NCBI GenBank assembly: GCA_945902775.1
Contig: CAMDMY010000001.1
Location: 1 to 64,000, forward strand
Length of the DNA stretch: 64,000 nucleotides
Source: Chryseobacterium gleum
GTDB lineage: Bacteria > Bacteroidota > Bacteroidia > Flavobacteriales_D > Crocinitomicaceae
Direction of reading: 5' to 3'
Shown: positions 46,605-56,242 of the stretch, piece by piece
Position numbering within the stretch: the first letter of the stretch is position 1
Layout of the letters: the number at the start of each line of letters is the position of its first letter
Notes under the pieces: model-generated
What the model was told of the DNA's origin: nothing
The model's database searches: none
Seen by the model: the letters and a program-made list of their open reading frames with translations, nothing else
Made by a program: the position numbers and the translations under genes

Positions 46605-47081
46605 ATGGAAAACAAACTAGGCGTTAAGTTAGAAGACCGTTTATTGGTAGCAAGAAACGAGGGTCTTCAAAATATGAAAGAGTCGACATTGCGTCCACAC
46701 GGAAAGTTATGGGGAATGGATGTTTTCTCATGGTATCAACCGAATGTTCATATACTTGCCAATACGCTTCACGCTTTTCCTTTTCCAGTAGTTTGGATTG
46801 GAAATGTGATAGATATTTTTTCTACCATAAAAGAAGATCCAAAAGTTTGTGTTCAATTAAATACAATTATTTCATTTGATGAGCCAAGATTTATTTTGCC
46901 ATCAACTGAATTGACAAAAATTAATAATGTAGCTGGAGTTAATTCAATTGAAGATGCTTTCCGTTTATTAAAATCGTTCAAGAAAAAGAATGCAGTTTTA
47001 TTGTTCTCTGCATCAGGTGAAGATTGGAAAGAAAGCAAGTCAAATTTTGAAGAATTTTTAAGCATACATCAAACTATCTAA
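46605..47081 (+). CDS. uncharacterised 158-aa protein between murD and ftsW
   Basis: Co-directional, abuts ftsW; no family recognised; C-terminal pattern weakly recalls a Mur ligase C-terminus. Confidence 0.7.
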   Translation: MENKLGVKLEDRLLVARNEGLQNMKESTLRPHGKLWGMDVFSWYQPNVHILANTLHAFPFPVVWIGNVIDIFSTIKEDPKVCVQLNTIISFDEPRFILPSTELTKINNVAGVNSIEDAFRLLKSFKKKNAVLLFSASGEDWKESKSNFEEFLSIHQTI

Positions 47082-48293
47082 GTGAAAGAATACTTAAAAT
47101 ATTTAAAAGGAGACCGAGTAATTTGGATCATTACGCTTATCATGTTGGCTTTTTCGTTGGTCAGCGTGTATAGCTTCGTTCCTATTTTGGTTAAGATTGA
47201 AGGTGGAACACCTTTCAAATACCTTTTTAAACATTTGACGTATGTTATTTTAGCATTTATTGCCATGTTTTGGATTCACAAAAAAGATCCAAAATATTTT
47301 TATAAAATTTCAAAGTTTGGTTATTATTTAGCGATCGGATTGTTATTGTTCACCTTCTTTTTCGGAACACGTGTCAATGGTGCAGGTCGATGGATTCGTA
47401 TCCCTTTTATAAGTTTGACATTTCAATCTTCGGATTTTGCAAAACTAGCTTTGATATTAACAGTTTCCCGATTATTAGTAAAAAAGAAAGATCTTTTGGA
47501 TAATTGGAAAGAAGGTTTTTGGCCCTTGATGATTCCCATTTTTGTTATTTGTGGATTGATTGTGAAGGATAATTTTTCAACGGCAGCCATTCTTTTTGTT
47601 ATCTGTATGACGATTCTATTTATAGCGAAAGTTCCAATTACGAAATTAGCTTTGGTAATCGGAGGAGGAATTGTATTACTCGCTTTGCTTATTGGATTAC
47701 ATAAAATTGCCCCTCAATTAGAGTTGCTACCTCGTTATGAAACGTGGGAGAATCGTATCACGAATATGAGTGAGGGGGAAGAGGATATTATGGCGAATGC
47801 GCAAGCCTTGAATGCGCAGTTAGCGATTTACAACGGAGGTATTTTCGGTCAAGGTGTAGGAGATGGAAAGTTGAAAGAATACTTACCTGAAGCATATGCC
47901 GATTTTTACTATTCAAGTTTTGTGGAAGAGTTTGGATCAATCTCCTCTTTTATTTTGGTTTTACTTTATTTGATTTTACTCTATCGAATAATGCAAATCG
48001 GACTAAAATCGGAAAGTTTATTTGAAACTTATGTTTGCTTAGGAATAGGAGTTTTACTTCTAATTCAAGCTTCGGTAAACATGATGGTTTGTACAGGTTC
48101 GTTCCCCGTTACAGGTCAGAATATGCCGCTTCTAGCAATGGGAGGTTCGGCTTTGATTATGACCTGTGTAGAAATTGGAATCGTACAAAGCATTGCTTAT
48201 AAACAAAACAAAGCAAATGGTGACGATTTAGAGGAGCCACAATTAAAAAATAAGAAAGAAGAAACAAATTCATTTGATCATTATGAAAATTGA
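47082..48293 (+). CDS. ftsW: FtsW/RodA/SpoVE family glycosyltransferase
   Basis: GAGRWIRIPFISLTFQSSDFAKLALI, SFVEEFGSISSF, TGQNMPLLAMGGSAL; non-ATG (GTG) start at 47082 or an internal start. Confidence 0.95.
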   Translation: MKEYLKYLKGDRVIWIITLIMLAFSLVSVYSFVPILVKIEGGTPFKYLFKHLTYVILAFIAMFWIHKKDPKYFYKISKFGYYLAIGLLLFTFFFGTRVNGAGRWIRIPFISLTFQSSDFAKLALILTVSRLLVKKKDLLDNWKEGFWPLMIPIFVICGLIVKDNFSTAAILFVICMTILFIAKVPITKLALVIGGGIVLLALLIGLHKIAPQLELLPRYETWENRITNMSEGEEDIMANAQALNAQLAIYNGGIFGQGVGDGKLKEYLPEAYADFYYSSFVEEFGSISSFILVLLYLILLYRIMQIGLKSESLFETYVCLGIGVLLLIQASVNMMVCTGSFPVTGQNMPLLAMGGSALIMTCVEIGIVQSIAYKQNKANGDDLEEPQLKNKKEETNSFDHYEN

Positions 48294-49380
48294 TCGTGTC
48301 ATTATATCTGGAGGAGGAACTGGAGGACATATTTTTCCAGCGATTGCTATTGCAGATGAAATTAAACGTCGCAATCCAAATGCAGAAATTCTTTTTGTAG
48401 GAGCAACAGGAAAGATGGAAATGGAAAAAGTTCCACAAGCAGGTTATAAAATTAAAGGATTAACAATTGTTGGTTTTCAACGAAGATTGACATTGTCTAA
48501 TTTTTTACTTCCTTTTAAAATCATTGCAAGTCTTTGGAATGCAATCAAAATAATTAAGGAATTTAAACCACAAGTTGTTATCGGAGTAGGTGGTTATGCT
48601 TCTGGTCCAACATTACAAGCGGCAACTTTTTTGAAAATTCCAACCTTAATTCAAGAACAAAACTCATTTCCAGGAAAAACAAATAAAATTCTAGCAAATA
48701 AGGTCGCTTCGATTTGTACGGCTTATGAAGGCTTAGAAAGATTTTTTCCGGCAAACAAAATAACGTTAACAGGAAATCCCGTTCGACCAGAAATGGTTCA
48801 AACAGAAGGAAAACGAAATGAAGCGTTTGAATTTTATGAATTGAATCCTGATAAGAAAACAATACTAGTTATTGGAGGAAGTTTAGGAGCTAGAACATTG
48901 AATGAAAGTATCAAATCGCATTTAAAAGAATTACAAGAAAATGACATTCAAGTACTTTGGCAATGTGGTAAAGTATATGTTGATTCATTAACAAAAGAAT
49001 TAGAGGGTACAAATCTGGACGGAATAAAAATGGTTCAGTTTATCGCTCGAATGGATTTAGCATACACTTTAGCTGATGTAATCATTTCAAGAGCAGGAGC
49101 TATTTCTGTTTCAGAATTATGTTTGGTTAAAAAACCAGTGATTTTAGTTCCATCACCAAACGTAGCGGAAGATCATCAAACTAAAAACGCAACGGCTTTG
49201 GTGAATAAAAATGCAGCCATTTTGGTAAAAGATATTGAAGCGAAAGAACGATTAGTAAGCAAAGCAATTGAAGTATTAAATGATATAGAACTTCAAGCAA
49301 CATTGATTTCTGAAATCGAAAAATTAGGAAAACCAGACGCAACTGCTTCGATAGTAAATGAGATAGAAAAAATAATATAG
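48274..49380 (+). CDS. murG: undecaprenyl-PP-MurNAc-pentapeptide GlcNAc transferase
   Basis: ISGGGTGGHIFPAIAIADE, IGGSLGARTLNESI, SRAGAISVSELC. Confidence 0.97.
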   Translation: MIIMKIDRVIISGGGTGGHIFPAIAIADEIKRRNPNAEILFVGATGKMEMEKVPQAGYKIKGLTIVGFQRRLTLSNFLLPFKIIASLWNAIKIIKEFKPQVVIGVGGYASGPTLQAATFLKIPTLIQEQNSFPGKTNKILANKVASICTAYEGLERFFPANKITLTGNPVRPEMVQTEGKRNEAFEFYELNPDKKTILVIGGSLGARTLNESIKSHLKELQENDIQVLWQCGKVYVDSLTKELEGTNLDGIKMVQFIARMDLAYTLADVIISRAGAISVSELCLVKKPVILVPSPNVAEDHQTKNATALVNKNAAILVKDIEAKERLVSKAIEVLNDIELQATLISEIEKLGKPDATASIVNEIEKII

Positions 49381-49382
49381 TA

Positions 49383-49402
49383 AGGACAAGTATCGACTTG
49401 TC
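49383..49402. repeat. palindrome GGACAAGT-ATCG-ACTTGTCC with a partial direct copy CGACTTGTCCCAAC
   Basis: 8-bp perfect arms between murG and murC. Confidence 0.85.
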
Positions 49403-49440
49403 CCAACGAGCGACTTGTCCCAACCTGTAAATGAAAAGCA

Positions 49441-50826
49441 ATGATTAACTTAAAGGATATACAACTTTCAGATTTTAAACGAGCTTACTTTGTAGGTGTC
49501 GGAGGGATTGGAATGTCTGCTTTAGCACGTTATTTTTATTCTCTTGGATGGGAAGTTGCTGGTTATGACAAAACACCATCCGCTTTAACTTCAGCTTTAG
49601 AAAAAGAAGGAATCATCATTCATTTTGAAGATTTAGGGGGTTCAATTCCCCAACAATTCAAAGAGAAAGAATCAACACTTGTTATCTATACACCTGCCAT
49701 TCCGATAACACACAAAGAATTACTTTATTTTCAATCGAATGATTTTAAATTATTTAAGCGTTCGCAAGTTTTAGGATTGTTAACCCATAATTCGAAAGGA
49801 TTGGGAGTCGCAGGAACACACGGTAAAACAACGACAAGTACACTTTTAGCTCATATTTTAAATGAATCATCTGTAAAATGCGATGCTTTTTTAGGTGGGA
49901 TTTCAAGTAATTTTAATTCCAACTTAATCACTTCATCTGAAGCAGAATATACTGTTATTGAGGCAGATGAGTTTGACCGTTCATTTTTACAATTAGCACC
50001 GTTTGCATCCATTATCACATCAACAGATGCGGATCACTTGGATATTTATGGAGATGCTTCAGTTTTATTGGATGGATTTCAACAATATGCTAATTTGACG
50101 AATGAAAATGGATTTCTTTTTATTCGTAAAGGGTTAACTTTAACATCTTCAGCGCCTGTTTATACGTATGGAGTAAACGAAGAATCAGCGGATTATTCAG
50201 CTTATAACTTACGTTTTAATGAAGGTCAGTTTTTGTTTGATGTTAAATTCCCTAGTGGAACTTGGAAAGATGTTGAGTTTGGTCTGCCAGGTATACACAA
50301 TGCTGAAAATGCGTTGGCTTGTATCGGTATGTCTCAAAAATTGGGTTTGACGGAAGAAGAAATTCGTTTCGGTTTAAAAACGTTCAAAGGAGTTAAACGT
50401 CGTTTTGAATATCAAGTGAAATCGACAAATCTTGTTTACATTGATGACTATGCACATCATCCAACAGAAATTAAAGCATTAATTTCATCTGTTCGAATGT
50501 TGTATCCAAATAAAAAAATTACAGGAGTTTTTCAACCCCATTTATTTTCTAGAACAAGGGACTTTTTTGATGGATTTGTAGAAGAACTATCGAAATTGGA
50601 TGAAGTAATTTTATTACCAATTTATCCAGCAAGAGAAGAACCAATAGAAGGAGTGACAAGTGATCGACTTTTAGATGAAATAACAACGAATAAATTATTG
50701 TTAACACCAACCGAAACTTTAGAACATTTAAAATCGGTGAAAGAAGGTGTGATTTTAACAATAGGAGCAGGAGACATCGATAGAATTGTTTCGCCATTAA
50801 AAGATATTGTAACCATTAATAGTTAA
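49441..50826 (+). CDS. murC: UDP-MurNAc--L-alanine ligase
   Basis: GVGGIGMSALARYF, GVAGTHGKTTTSTLL, YIDDYAHHPTEIKA. Confidence 0.96.
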   Translation: MINLKDIQLSDFKRAYFVGVGGIGMSALARYFYSLGWEVAGYDKTPSALTSALEKEGIIIHFEDLGGSIPQQFKEKESTLVIYTPAIPITHKELLYFQSNDFKLFKRSQVLGLLTHNSKGLGVAGTHGKTTTSTLLAHILNESSVKCDAFLGGISSNFNSNLITSSEAEYTVIEADEFDRSFLQLAPFASIITSTDADHLDIYGDASVLLDGFQQYANLTNENGFLFIRKGLTLTSSAPVYTYGVNEESADYSAYNLRFNEGQFLFDVKFPSGTWKDVEFGLPGIHNAENALACIGMSQKLGLTEEEIRFGLKTFKGVKRRFEYQVKSTNLVYIDDYAHHPTEIKALISSVRMLYPNKKITGVFQPHLFSRTRDFFDGFVEELSKLDEVILLPIYPAREEPIEGVTSDRLLDEITTNKLLLTPTETLEHLKSVKEGVILTIGAGDIDRIVSPLKDIVTINS

Positions 50827-50845
50827 AAACAGAGGGTGAATTAGT

Positions 50846-51643
50846 ATGAAAAAATGGTTAAAAATAGCATTATGGGTTGCCTTTTTTGTGACTGTATTCA
50901 TATTGATGTTCAAAGTGAAAGATGCTCAAAATGAAATGGTTATCGATCGACCTCACATTGTTATACATGTAAATGGAGAAAATGCTTTTTTAACAGAAAA
51001 CGAATTATACACACGATTAAAGAGAAAAGGGTTTGTTTATAATGGCCAGATTTACAAGAACTTAAAGGCGAATGATTTAGAAAATTATTTACTTTCAATG
51101 AGTGAAATTAAATCTGCAAAAGTTTTTTCAAAAATTGGTTCAAAGTGGACAATTGAAGTTGAAATAAGAAAACCGATTGCTCGAATTTTTAACAACAGCG
51201 GAGAAACATTTTATCTTGATGAACTCGGATACACGATGGCTCCATCAAATTTGTATACTGCTCGTGTTGTGATAGTTACGGGAGATATTCCAGATAAAAT
51301 GAATTCTGAACCAGTATCAAAAATTATTAACAATGCATTCTTGAAAAGTAATCGAAAACTAGATGATTTGTACCGGATTTCTCATTATGTTTGCAATGAC
51401 CAGTTGTTTCAAGCTCTAATCGGTCAGATTCACCGTAAGAAAAACGGTGATTTTGTACTGATACCACAAGTTGGAGGGCAAAAAATTATCTTTGGATCGG
51501 CTCTCACAGACCAAGAGGTTAGTGAGAAGTTTCGAAAATTAAAGGTGTTTTATAACGAAGCAATTCCGTATGAAGGCTGGAACAAGTATGAAGAGATCAG
51601 CTTGAAATACGACAAACAAATTGTTTGCAAGAAAAAAGAATAG
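50846..51643 (+). CDS. ftsQ: FtsQ-like division protein
   Basis: N-terminal TM, POTRA/FtsQ-like region, located between murC and ftsA. Confidence 0.85.
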   Translation: MKKWLKIALWVAFFVTVFILMFKVKDAQNEMVIDRPHIVIHVNGENAFLTENELYTRLKRKGFVYNGQIYKNLKANDLENYLLSMSEIKSAKVFSKIGSKWTIEVEIRKPIARIFNNSGETFYLDELGYTMAPSNLYTARVVIVTGDIPDKMNSEPVSKIINNAFLKSNRKLDDLYRISHYVCNDQLFQALIGQIHRKKNGDFVLIPQVGGQKIIFGSALTDQEVSEKFRKLKVFYNEAIPYEGWNKYEEISLKYDKQIVCKKKE

Positions 51644-51644
51644 T

Positions 51645-52943
51645 ATGGCTAAAGTGATTGTTGGACTTGATATTGGAACTACTAAGATTGCCTGTTTCGT
51701 TGGTACTAAAAACGAACACGGTAAAATCGAGATTTTATCAATGGGGACGAGTGAGTCTCTAGGGGTAAAACGAGGTATGGTTTCAAACATTGAGCAAACT
51801 GTTCAGTCTATTCAAGCAGCGGTGAAAGAAGCGCAGCAAAGAGTAGAAGGAGAATTAATAATTCGTGTTGTGAATGTTGGTATCGCGGGACAGCATATTA
51901 AAAGTTTGCAACACAGAGGGATTCATACAAGAAATGAAACGGAGGCAGAGTTTTCTCAAAAGGACATCGATGCTTTAATTGAAGATATGTACAAATTGGT
52001 AATGGTTCCTGGAGAGGAAATTATTACTGTTTTGCCACAAGAATACATCGTTGATGGTGAACAAGGGGTGAAAGATCCAATTGGAATGCCAGGTATTCGT
52101 TTAGAAGCTAATTTCCATATTATTACTGGAAATGTTGGAGCTTCTTTGAATATTCACAAATGTGTTCAACGTGCTGGTTTAGAAGTAAAAGATATTATTC
52201 TTGAGCCTATAGCTTCAGCTGATGCTGTTTTATCAGACGAAGAAAAAGAAGCGGGAGTAGTTTTAGTTGACATAGGTGGAGGAACAACTGACGTAGCAAT
52301 TTTCCATGAAGGAATTATTCGTCACACAGCTGTTATTCCATTTGGAGGTAATATTATTACGGAAGACATCAAAGAAGGATGCACAATTATGAAGCGTCAA
52401 GCTGAAATGTTGAAAACGAAATTTGGTTCTGCATTGGCTAGTGAAAGTCAAGAGAATGAAATCGTTTGTATTCCAGGATTAAGAGGTCGTGAGCCAAAAG
52501 AAATTTCTTTGCGCAATCTTGCAAGTATTATTCAAGCAAGAATGGAAGAAATCGTTGAATTGGTTTATTATGAAATTCGTAATTCTGGTTACGAGAAAAA
52601 ATTAATTGGAGGTATTGTTGTAACAGGTGGAGGTTCTCAATTGAAACACGTTACGCAATTATTTGAATATATTTCTGGAATGGATACGAGAATTGGATAT
52701 CCTACAGAGCATTTGGCAAACAGTAATCACATCGAGAACTTGACTAGCCCAATGTATTCAACTGGTATTGGACTTGTATTAAAAGGTTTTGAATCTTTAG
52801 GTAAAGTTCAAATTCCAAAAGTTGTAGAGAATGATTCTACTGTGAAAGGTCACTCTGGAGGAGATAAAAGAGGTTCATTCTTTGACTCAATTATGTCAAA
52901 AGGGAGGATATTTTTCCAAGACCAAGACCAAGAAGGAAATTAA
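51645..52943 (+). CDS. ftsA: cell division protein FtsA
   Basis: MAKVIVGLDIGTTKIACFVG, VLVDIGGGTTDVAIFHEG, VVTGGGSQL; start taken at the internal ATG. Confidence 0.96.
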   Translation: MAKVIVGLDIGTTKIACFVGTKNEHGKIEILSMGTSESLGVKRGMVSNIEQTVQSIQAAVKEAQQRVEGELIIRVVNVGIAGQHIKSLQHRGIHTRNETEAEFSQKDIDALIEDMYKLVMVPGEEIITVLPQEYIVDGEQGVKDPIGMPGIRLEANFHIITGNVGASLNIHKCVQRAGLEVKDIILEPIASADAVLSDEEKEAGVVLVDIGGGTTDVAIFHEGIIRHTAVIPFGGNIITEDIKEGCTIMKRQAEMLKTKFGSALASESQENEIVCIPGLRGREPKEISLRNLASIIQARMEEIVELVYYEIRNSGYEKKLIGGIVVTGGGSQLKHVTQLFEYISGMDTRIGYPTEHLANSNHIENLTSPMYSTGIGLVLKGFESLGKVQIPKVVENDSTVKGHSGGDKRGSFFDSIMSKGRIFFQDQDQEGN

Positions 52944-52972
52944 AATATTAACAGAAACTAAAAAATAAAAAA

Positions 52973-54664
52973 ATGCCATTAGAGTTTGATTTACCAAAAG
53001 ACACATCATCAATTATTAAAGTAATCGGTGTAGGTGGAGGCGGAAGCAATGCAGTTAATCACATGTTCAAGCAAGGAATCAAGGGTGTTGATTTCATCGT
53101 TTGTAACACGGACAGACAAGCATTGGATATTTCTCCAGTTCCATTGAAAGTTCAATTAGGAGCTTCATTAACAGATGGTTGTGGTGCAGGTTCTATTCCT
53201 GAAATTGGTAAAAATTCAGCGATTGAAAACATTGACGAAATTCGTGCTATCTTAAGTACAGGTACTAAAATGGTATTTGTTACTGCTGGTATGGGTGGTG
53301 GAACTGGTACAGGTGCTGCTCCAGTTGTTGCTCAAATCGCAAAAGATATGGGAATTCTTACAGTTGGTATTGTTACTGTTCCTTTTGGTTTCGAAGGACG
53401 TAAACGTCGCCAACAAGCGGAAGAAGGATTAGATGAAATGCGTAAAAATGTTGATACATTATTAGTAATTAACAACGAAAAATTACGTGAGATAAGCGGT
53501 AACCTTTCTATCGGTAATGCATTTTCTCAAGCAGATGACGTTTTAGCAATGGCAGCTAAAGGTATTGCTGAAGTAATTTCTGTTACTGGTAATATCAATG
53601 TCGATTTCAACGATGTTAATACAGTAATGAAAAACAGTGGTGTTGCCATTATGGGTAGCGCATCTGCAGGTGGTGAAAATAGAGCAATTGAAGCAGTTCA
53701 ACATGCATTATCTTCTCCATTATTAAATGATAACGATATCAGCGGTGCTAAATATGTATTATTGAACATCACTTACGGTGAAAACGAAGTATTGATGGAT
53801 GAGATTACAGCTATTACTGACTTTATTCAAGATGAAGCTGGTTCTACTGCTGATGTTATCTGGGGTCATGGTTTTGATGCTAATTTAGGTGAAAAATTAA
53901 GTGTTACAATTATTGCTACTGGTTTTAATTCTGCTCCAATTACTGGATTTGAAAAAGCTCCAGCTCGTATTGTAAGACCTTTAGAAGATGAGCCTAAAAA
54001 CGAAATCGTTCGTCCATTAGAATCTCCAACACAAGTAAATACATGGACTCCTATTTCTGAACAAGTTCAAGCTGAACCGTTTTTGAAAGGAGAAAATCCA
54101 GTAGCTCCAGCCCCAGTTTCTCCTTTTGCAGCAAACCAAGTTGAAATTACTGCTCCAATCTTAAACAATGTTGAGCCAACAGAAACGTTGACTGAACCAT
54201 TTACAAGAATTGAAGAGGTAAGACACCAATTGGAAGAAGAAGTAGTTTCTTCTGTTAAACAAGAAGAATTAAAATTCGAAGATACGGTTACAACTGAATG
54301 GGAAATTGTTACTCCAACTGCTGTAGTTGAAGAAAAACCAGAAGTTATTCGTCACTCTTTAGATGAAGAAGTTTCTGTAAATAGAGTAGTTGAACCATCA
54401 ACAAGAACGGTTTTATCTAACGAAGAACAACAAAGAAGAGCTGCTGATCGTTTGGCTCGTATTCAAGAGTATACTGCAAAATTGAAAAAAGCAGATGGTA
54501 TTTCTGAATTCGAAAAAGAACCAGCTTACGTTCGTCAAAATATTCAATTGGATCACTCAAAATTCAGTTCAGAAAATCGTACAAGTCGTTTCGGTGTTTC
54601 TTCTGATGAGAATGGTACAACGTTAAGAGGTAATAATTCTTTTTTACACGATAACGTAGACTGA
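52973..54664 (+). CDS. ftsZ: cell division protein FtsZ
   Basis: IKVIGVGGGGSNAVNHM, TAGMGGGTGTGAAPVVAQIAK; long acidic C-terminal linker. Confidence 0.98.
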   Translation: MPLEFDLPKDTSSIIKVIGVGGGGSNAVNHMFKQGIKGVDFIVCNTDRQALDISPVPLKVQLGASLTDGCGAGSIPEIGKNSAIENIDEIRAILSTGTKMVFVTAGMGGGTGTGAAPVVAQIAKDMGILTVGIVTVPFGFEGRKRRQQAEEGLDEMRKNVDTLLVINNEKLREISGNLSIGNAFSQADDVLAMAAKGIAEVISVTGNINVDFNDVNTVMKNSGVAIMGSASAGGENRAIEAVQHALSSPLLNDNDISGAKYVLLNITYGENEVLMDEITAITDFIQDEAGSTADVIWGHGFDANLGEKLSVTIIATGFNSAPITGFEKAPARIVRPLEDEPKNEIVRPLESPTQVNTWTPISEQVQAEPFLKGENPVAPAPVSPFAANQVEITAPILNNVEPTETLTEPFTRIEEVRHQLEEEVVSSVKQEELKFEDTVTTEWEIVTPTAVVEEKPEVIRHSLDEEVSVNRVVEPSTRTVLSNEEQQRRAADRLARIQEYTAKLKKADGISEFEKEPAYVRQNIQLDHSKFSSENRTSRFGVSSDENGTTLRGNNSFLHDNVD

Positions 54665-54763
54665 TACTTCGACACTTCGACAAGCTCAGTGGCTCAGTCG
54701 ATCTAATCGATGAGTTAATTTAATACTTCGCAAGCTTATTGATAGTTTGTAAAATATAAAACT

Positions 54764-54800
54764 AAAAGCTAGATATTATAAATTTTAATATCTAGCTTTT
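54764..54800 (+). terminator. terminator-like hairpin downstream of ftsZ
   Basis: AAAAGCTAGATATTA-taaattt-TAATATCTAGCTTTT. Confidence 0.65.
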
Positions 54801-54813
54801 AAATTTAACCAAG

Positions 54814-54848
54814 TCTAATATCTATTGTCTAATTTCTAAAATCTAATA
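54814..54848 (+). repeat. five in-phase heptads TCTAANN ending 2 nt before the yqeY ATG
   Basis: TCTAATA TCTATTG TCTAATT TCTAAAA TCTAATA. Confidence 0.9.
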
Positions 54849-54850
54849 AA

Positions 54851-55297
54851 ATGAGTTTTACTGAAAAAATAAACGCTGATATCAAATCAGCAATGATAGC
54901 GAAAGACAAAGAACGTTTAGCAGCATTGCGTGATATTAAATCTAAATTATTACTAGAGGCAACTTCTGGTTCAGGTGAAGTATCTGAAGAGGCAGCATTA
55001 AAGATAGTAATGAAACTTCACAAACAACGAGTGGAGGCACATGCTATATATGTGGCTCAAAATAGAGAAGATTTGGCAGCTGATGAATTATTTCAGGCGA
55101 AAGTAATGGAAGAATATTTGCCTAAAATGATGAGCGAAGAAGAAGTTAGAGCAGAAGTTTTAGCTGCTATTTCGTCTACTGGAGCAAACGGACCTCAAGA
55201 AATGGGTAAAGTTATGGGAGTTCTTTCTGCTAAATTGGCTGGAAAGGCAGATGGTAAATTGATTTCTAGTTTAGTTAAAGAAGAATTAGCGAAGTAA
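54851..55297 (+). CDS. GatB/YqeY domain-containing protein
   Basis: INADIKSAMIAKDKERLAALRDIKSKLL...EEYLPKMMSEEE. Confidence 0.93.
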   Translation: MSFTEKINADIKSAMIAKDKERLAALRDIKSKLLLEATSGSGEVSEEAALKIVMKLHKQRVEAHAIYVAQNREDLAADELFQAKVMEEYLPKMMSEEEVRAEVLAAISSTGANGPQEMGKVMGVLSAKLAGKADGKLISSLVKEELAK

Positions 55298-55315
55298 TTG
55301 ATAATATATTGAAAT

Positions 55316-55346
55316 AAAATAGAGGCTTATTATAGGCCTCTATTTT
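55316..55346. terminator. bidirectional terminator hairpin
   Basis: AAAATAGAGGC...GCCTCTATTTT between convergent genes. Confidence 0.8.
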
Positions 55347-55348
55347 AT

Positions 55349-56218
55349 TTATATCTTGTTGTAGTTCTTGTACCGAATATCGATGTTCAAATAGTTTCGC
55401 AATAAATTTTTCAGTCGATCTTTCATCCTTATTTTATTATACGAAATATCGTATTCAAATTTCCAGTTTTTATCAGCAATACGTTTTTGCATTACAAGTG
55501 GATGTGTTTCATCAAAAAGCTTTAACTGATCAATTTTAGATTGGTAATCGAATTCAACTGCTTTCACTACATTTTCTTCAACCCATGAATCATCGTGCCA
55601 CATTTTGTGAAAAGATTCTTGTTTCTTTTGCATTACTTCAGGAGCTTTTACCCAGCCATAATGATAGACATAAGCATCAATTTTTTTGATGTTTAATTTT
55701 TGATTTGGCAGTTTTCTAAATCCTTGCGCATCTCTATATGAAAATATATCTTTTCGATTACGAATGATTCTTATTTCGTCTAAATACCAACTTAATGAAC
55801 TGCCAATATAATCATACGATCCATAAAAGTGTTTGTAGTTGAATAGAAGTCCCTCGACTTTTAAATCGCCTTTGTATTTCTGCATTGCAGCCAAAATTAC
55901 TGGATGGTATTTTTCGTGAATTACTTCATCTCCTTGAATGTAAAATGCCCAATCTGAATCTGCTGATATGGCTGCATAAGCTTTGTCTGTTTCGACAGCT
56001 AAAACACGACCTCCTTCTCTCAATGAATCATCCCAAATGGTTTCAATAATTCTTATTTTAGGATCAATGTTTTGAATTAATTCTAATGTATTATCATCAG
56101 AATTACCCACTGCAACCACCACTTCGTCACACAAAGGCAAAATAGATTGAATAGCTTCTACAATTGGGTAATCGTATTTTATTGCATTTCGAATGACTGT
56201 AAATCCACTAACTTTCAT
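55349..56218 (-). CDS. family 2-type glycosyltransferase
   Basis: GFTVIRNAIKYDYPIVEAIQSILPLCDEVVVAVGNSDDNT; DSDWAFYIQGDEVIHE. Confidence 0.85.
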   Translation of the reverse strand: MKVSGFTVIRNAIKYDYPIVEAIQSILPLCDEVVVAVGNSDDNTLELIQNIDPKIRIIETIWDDSLREGGRVLAVETDKAYAAISADSDWAFYIQGDEVIHEKYHPVILAAMQKYKGDLKVEGLLFNYKHFYGSYDYIGSSLSWYLDEIRIIRNRKDIFSYRDAQGFRKLPNQKLNIKKIDAYVYHYGWVKAPEVMQKKQESFHKMWHDDSWVEENVVKAVEFDYQSKIDQLKLFDETHPLVMQKRIADKNWKFEYDISYNKIRMKDRLKNLLRNYLNIDIRYKNYNKI

Positions 56219-56242
56219 AGTACAAAATTAAGATTTATTTCT

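Noticed and set aside
53940-54660. Long FtsZ C-terminal linker as a possible novel domain
   Set aside because: Acidic, low-complexity linker between the GTPase core and tail is usual for Bacteroidetes FtsZ.
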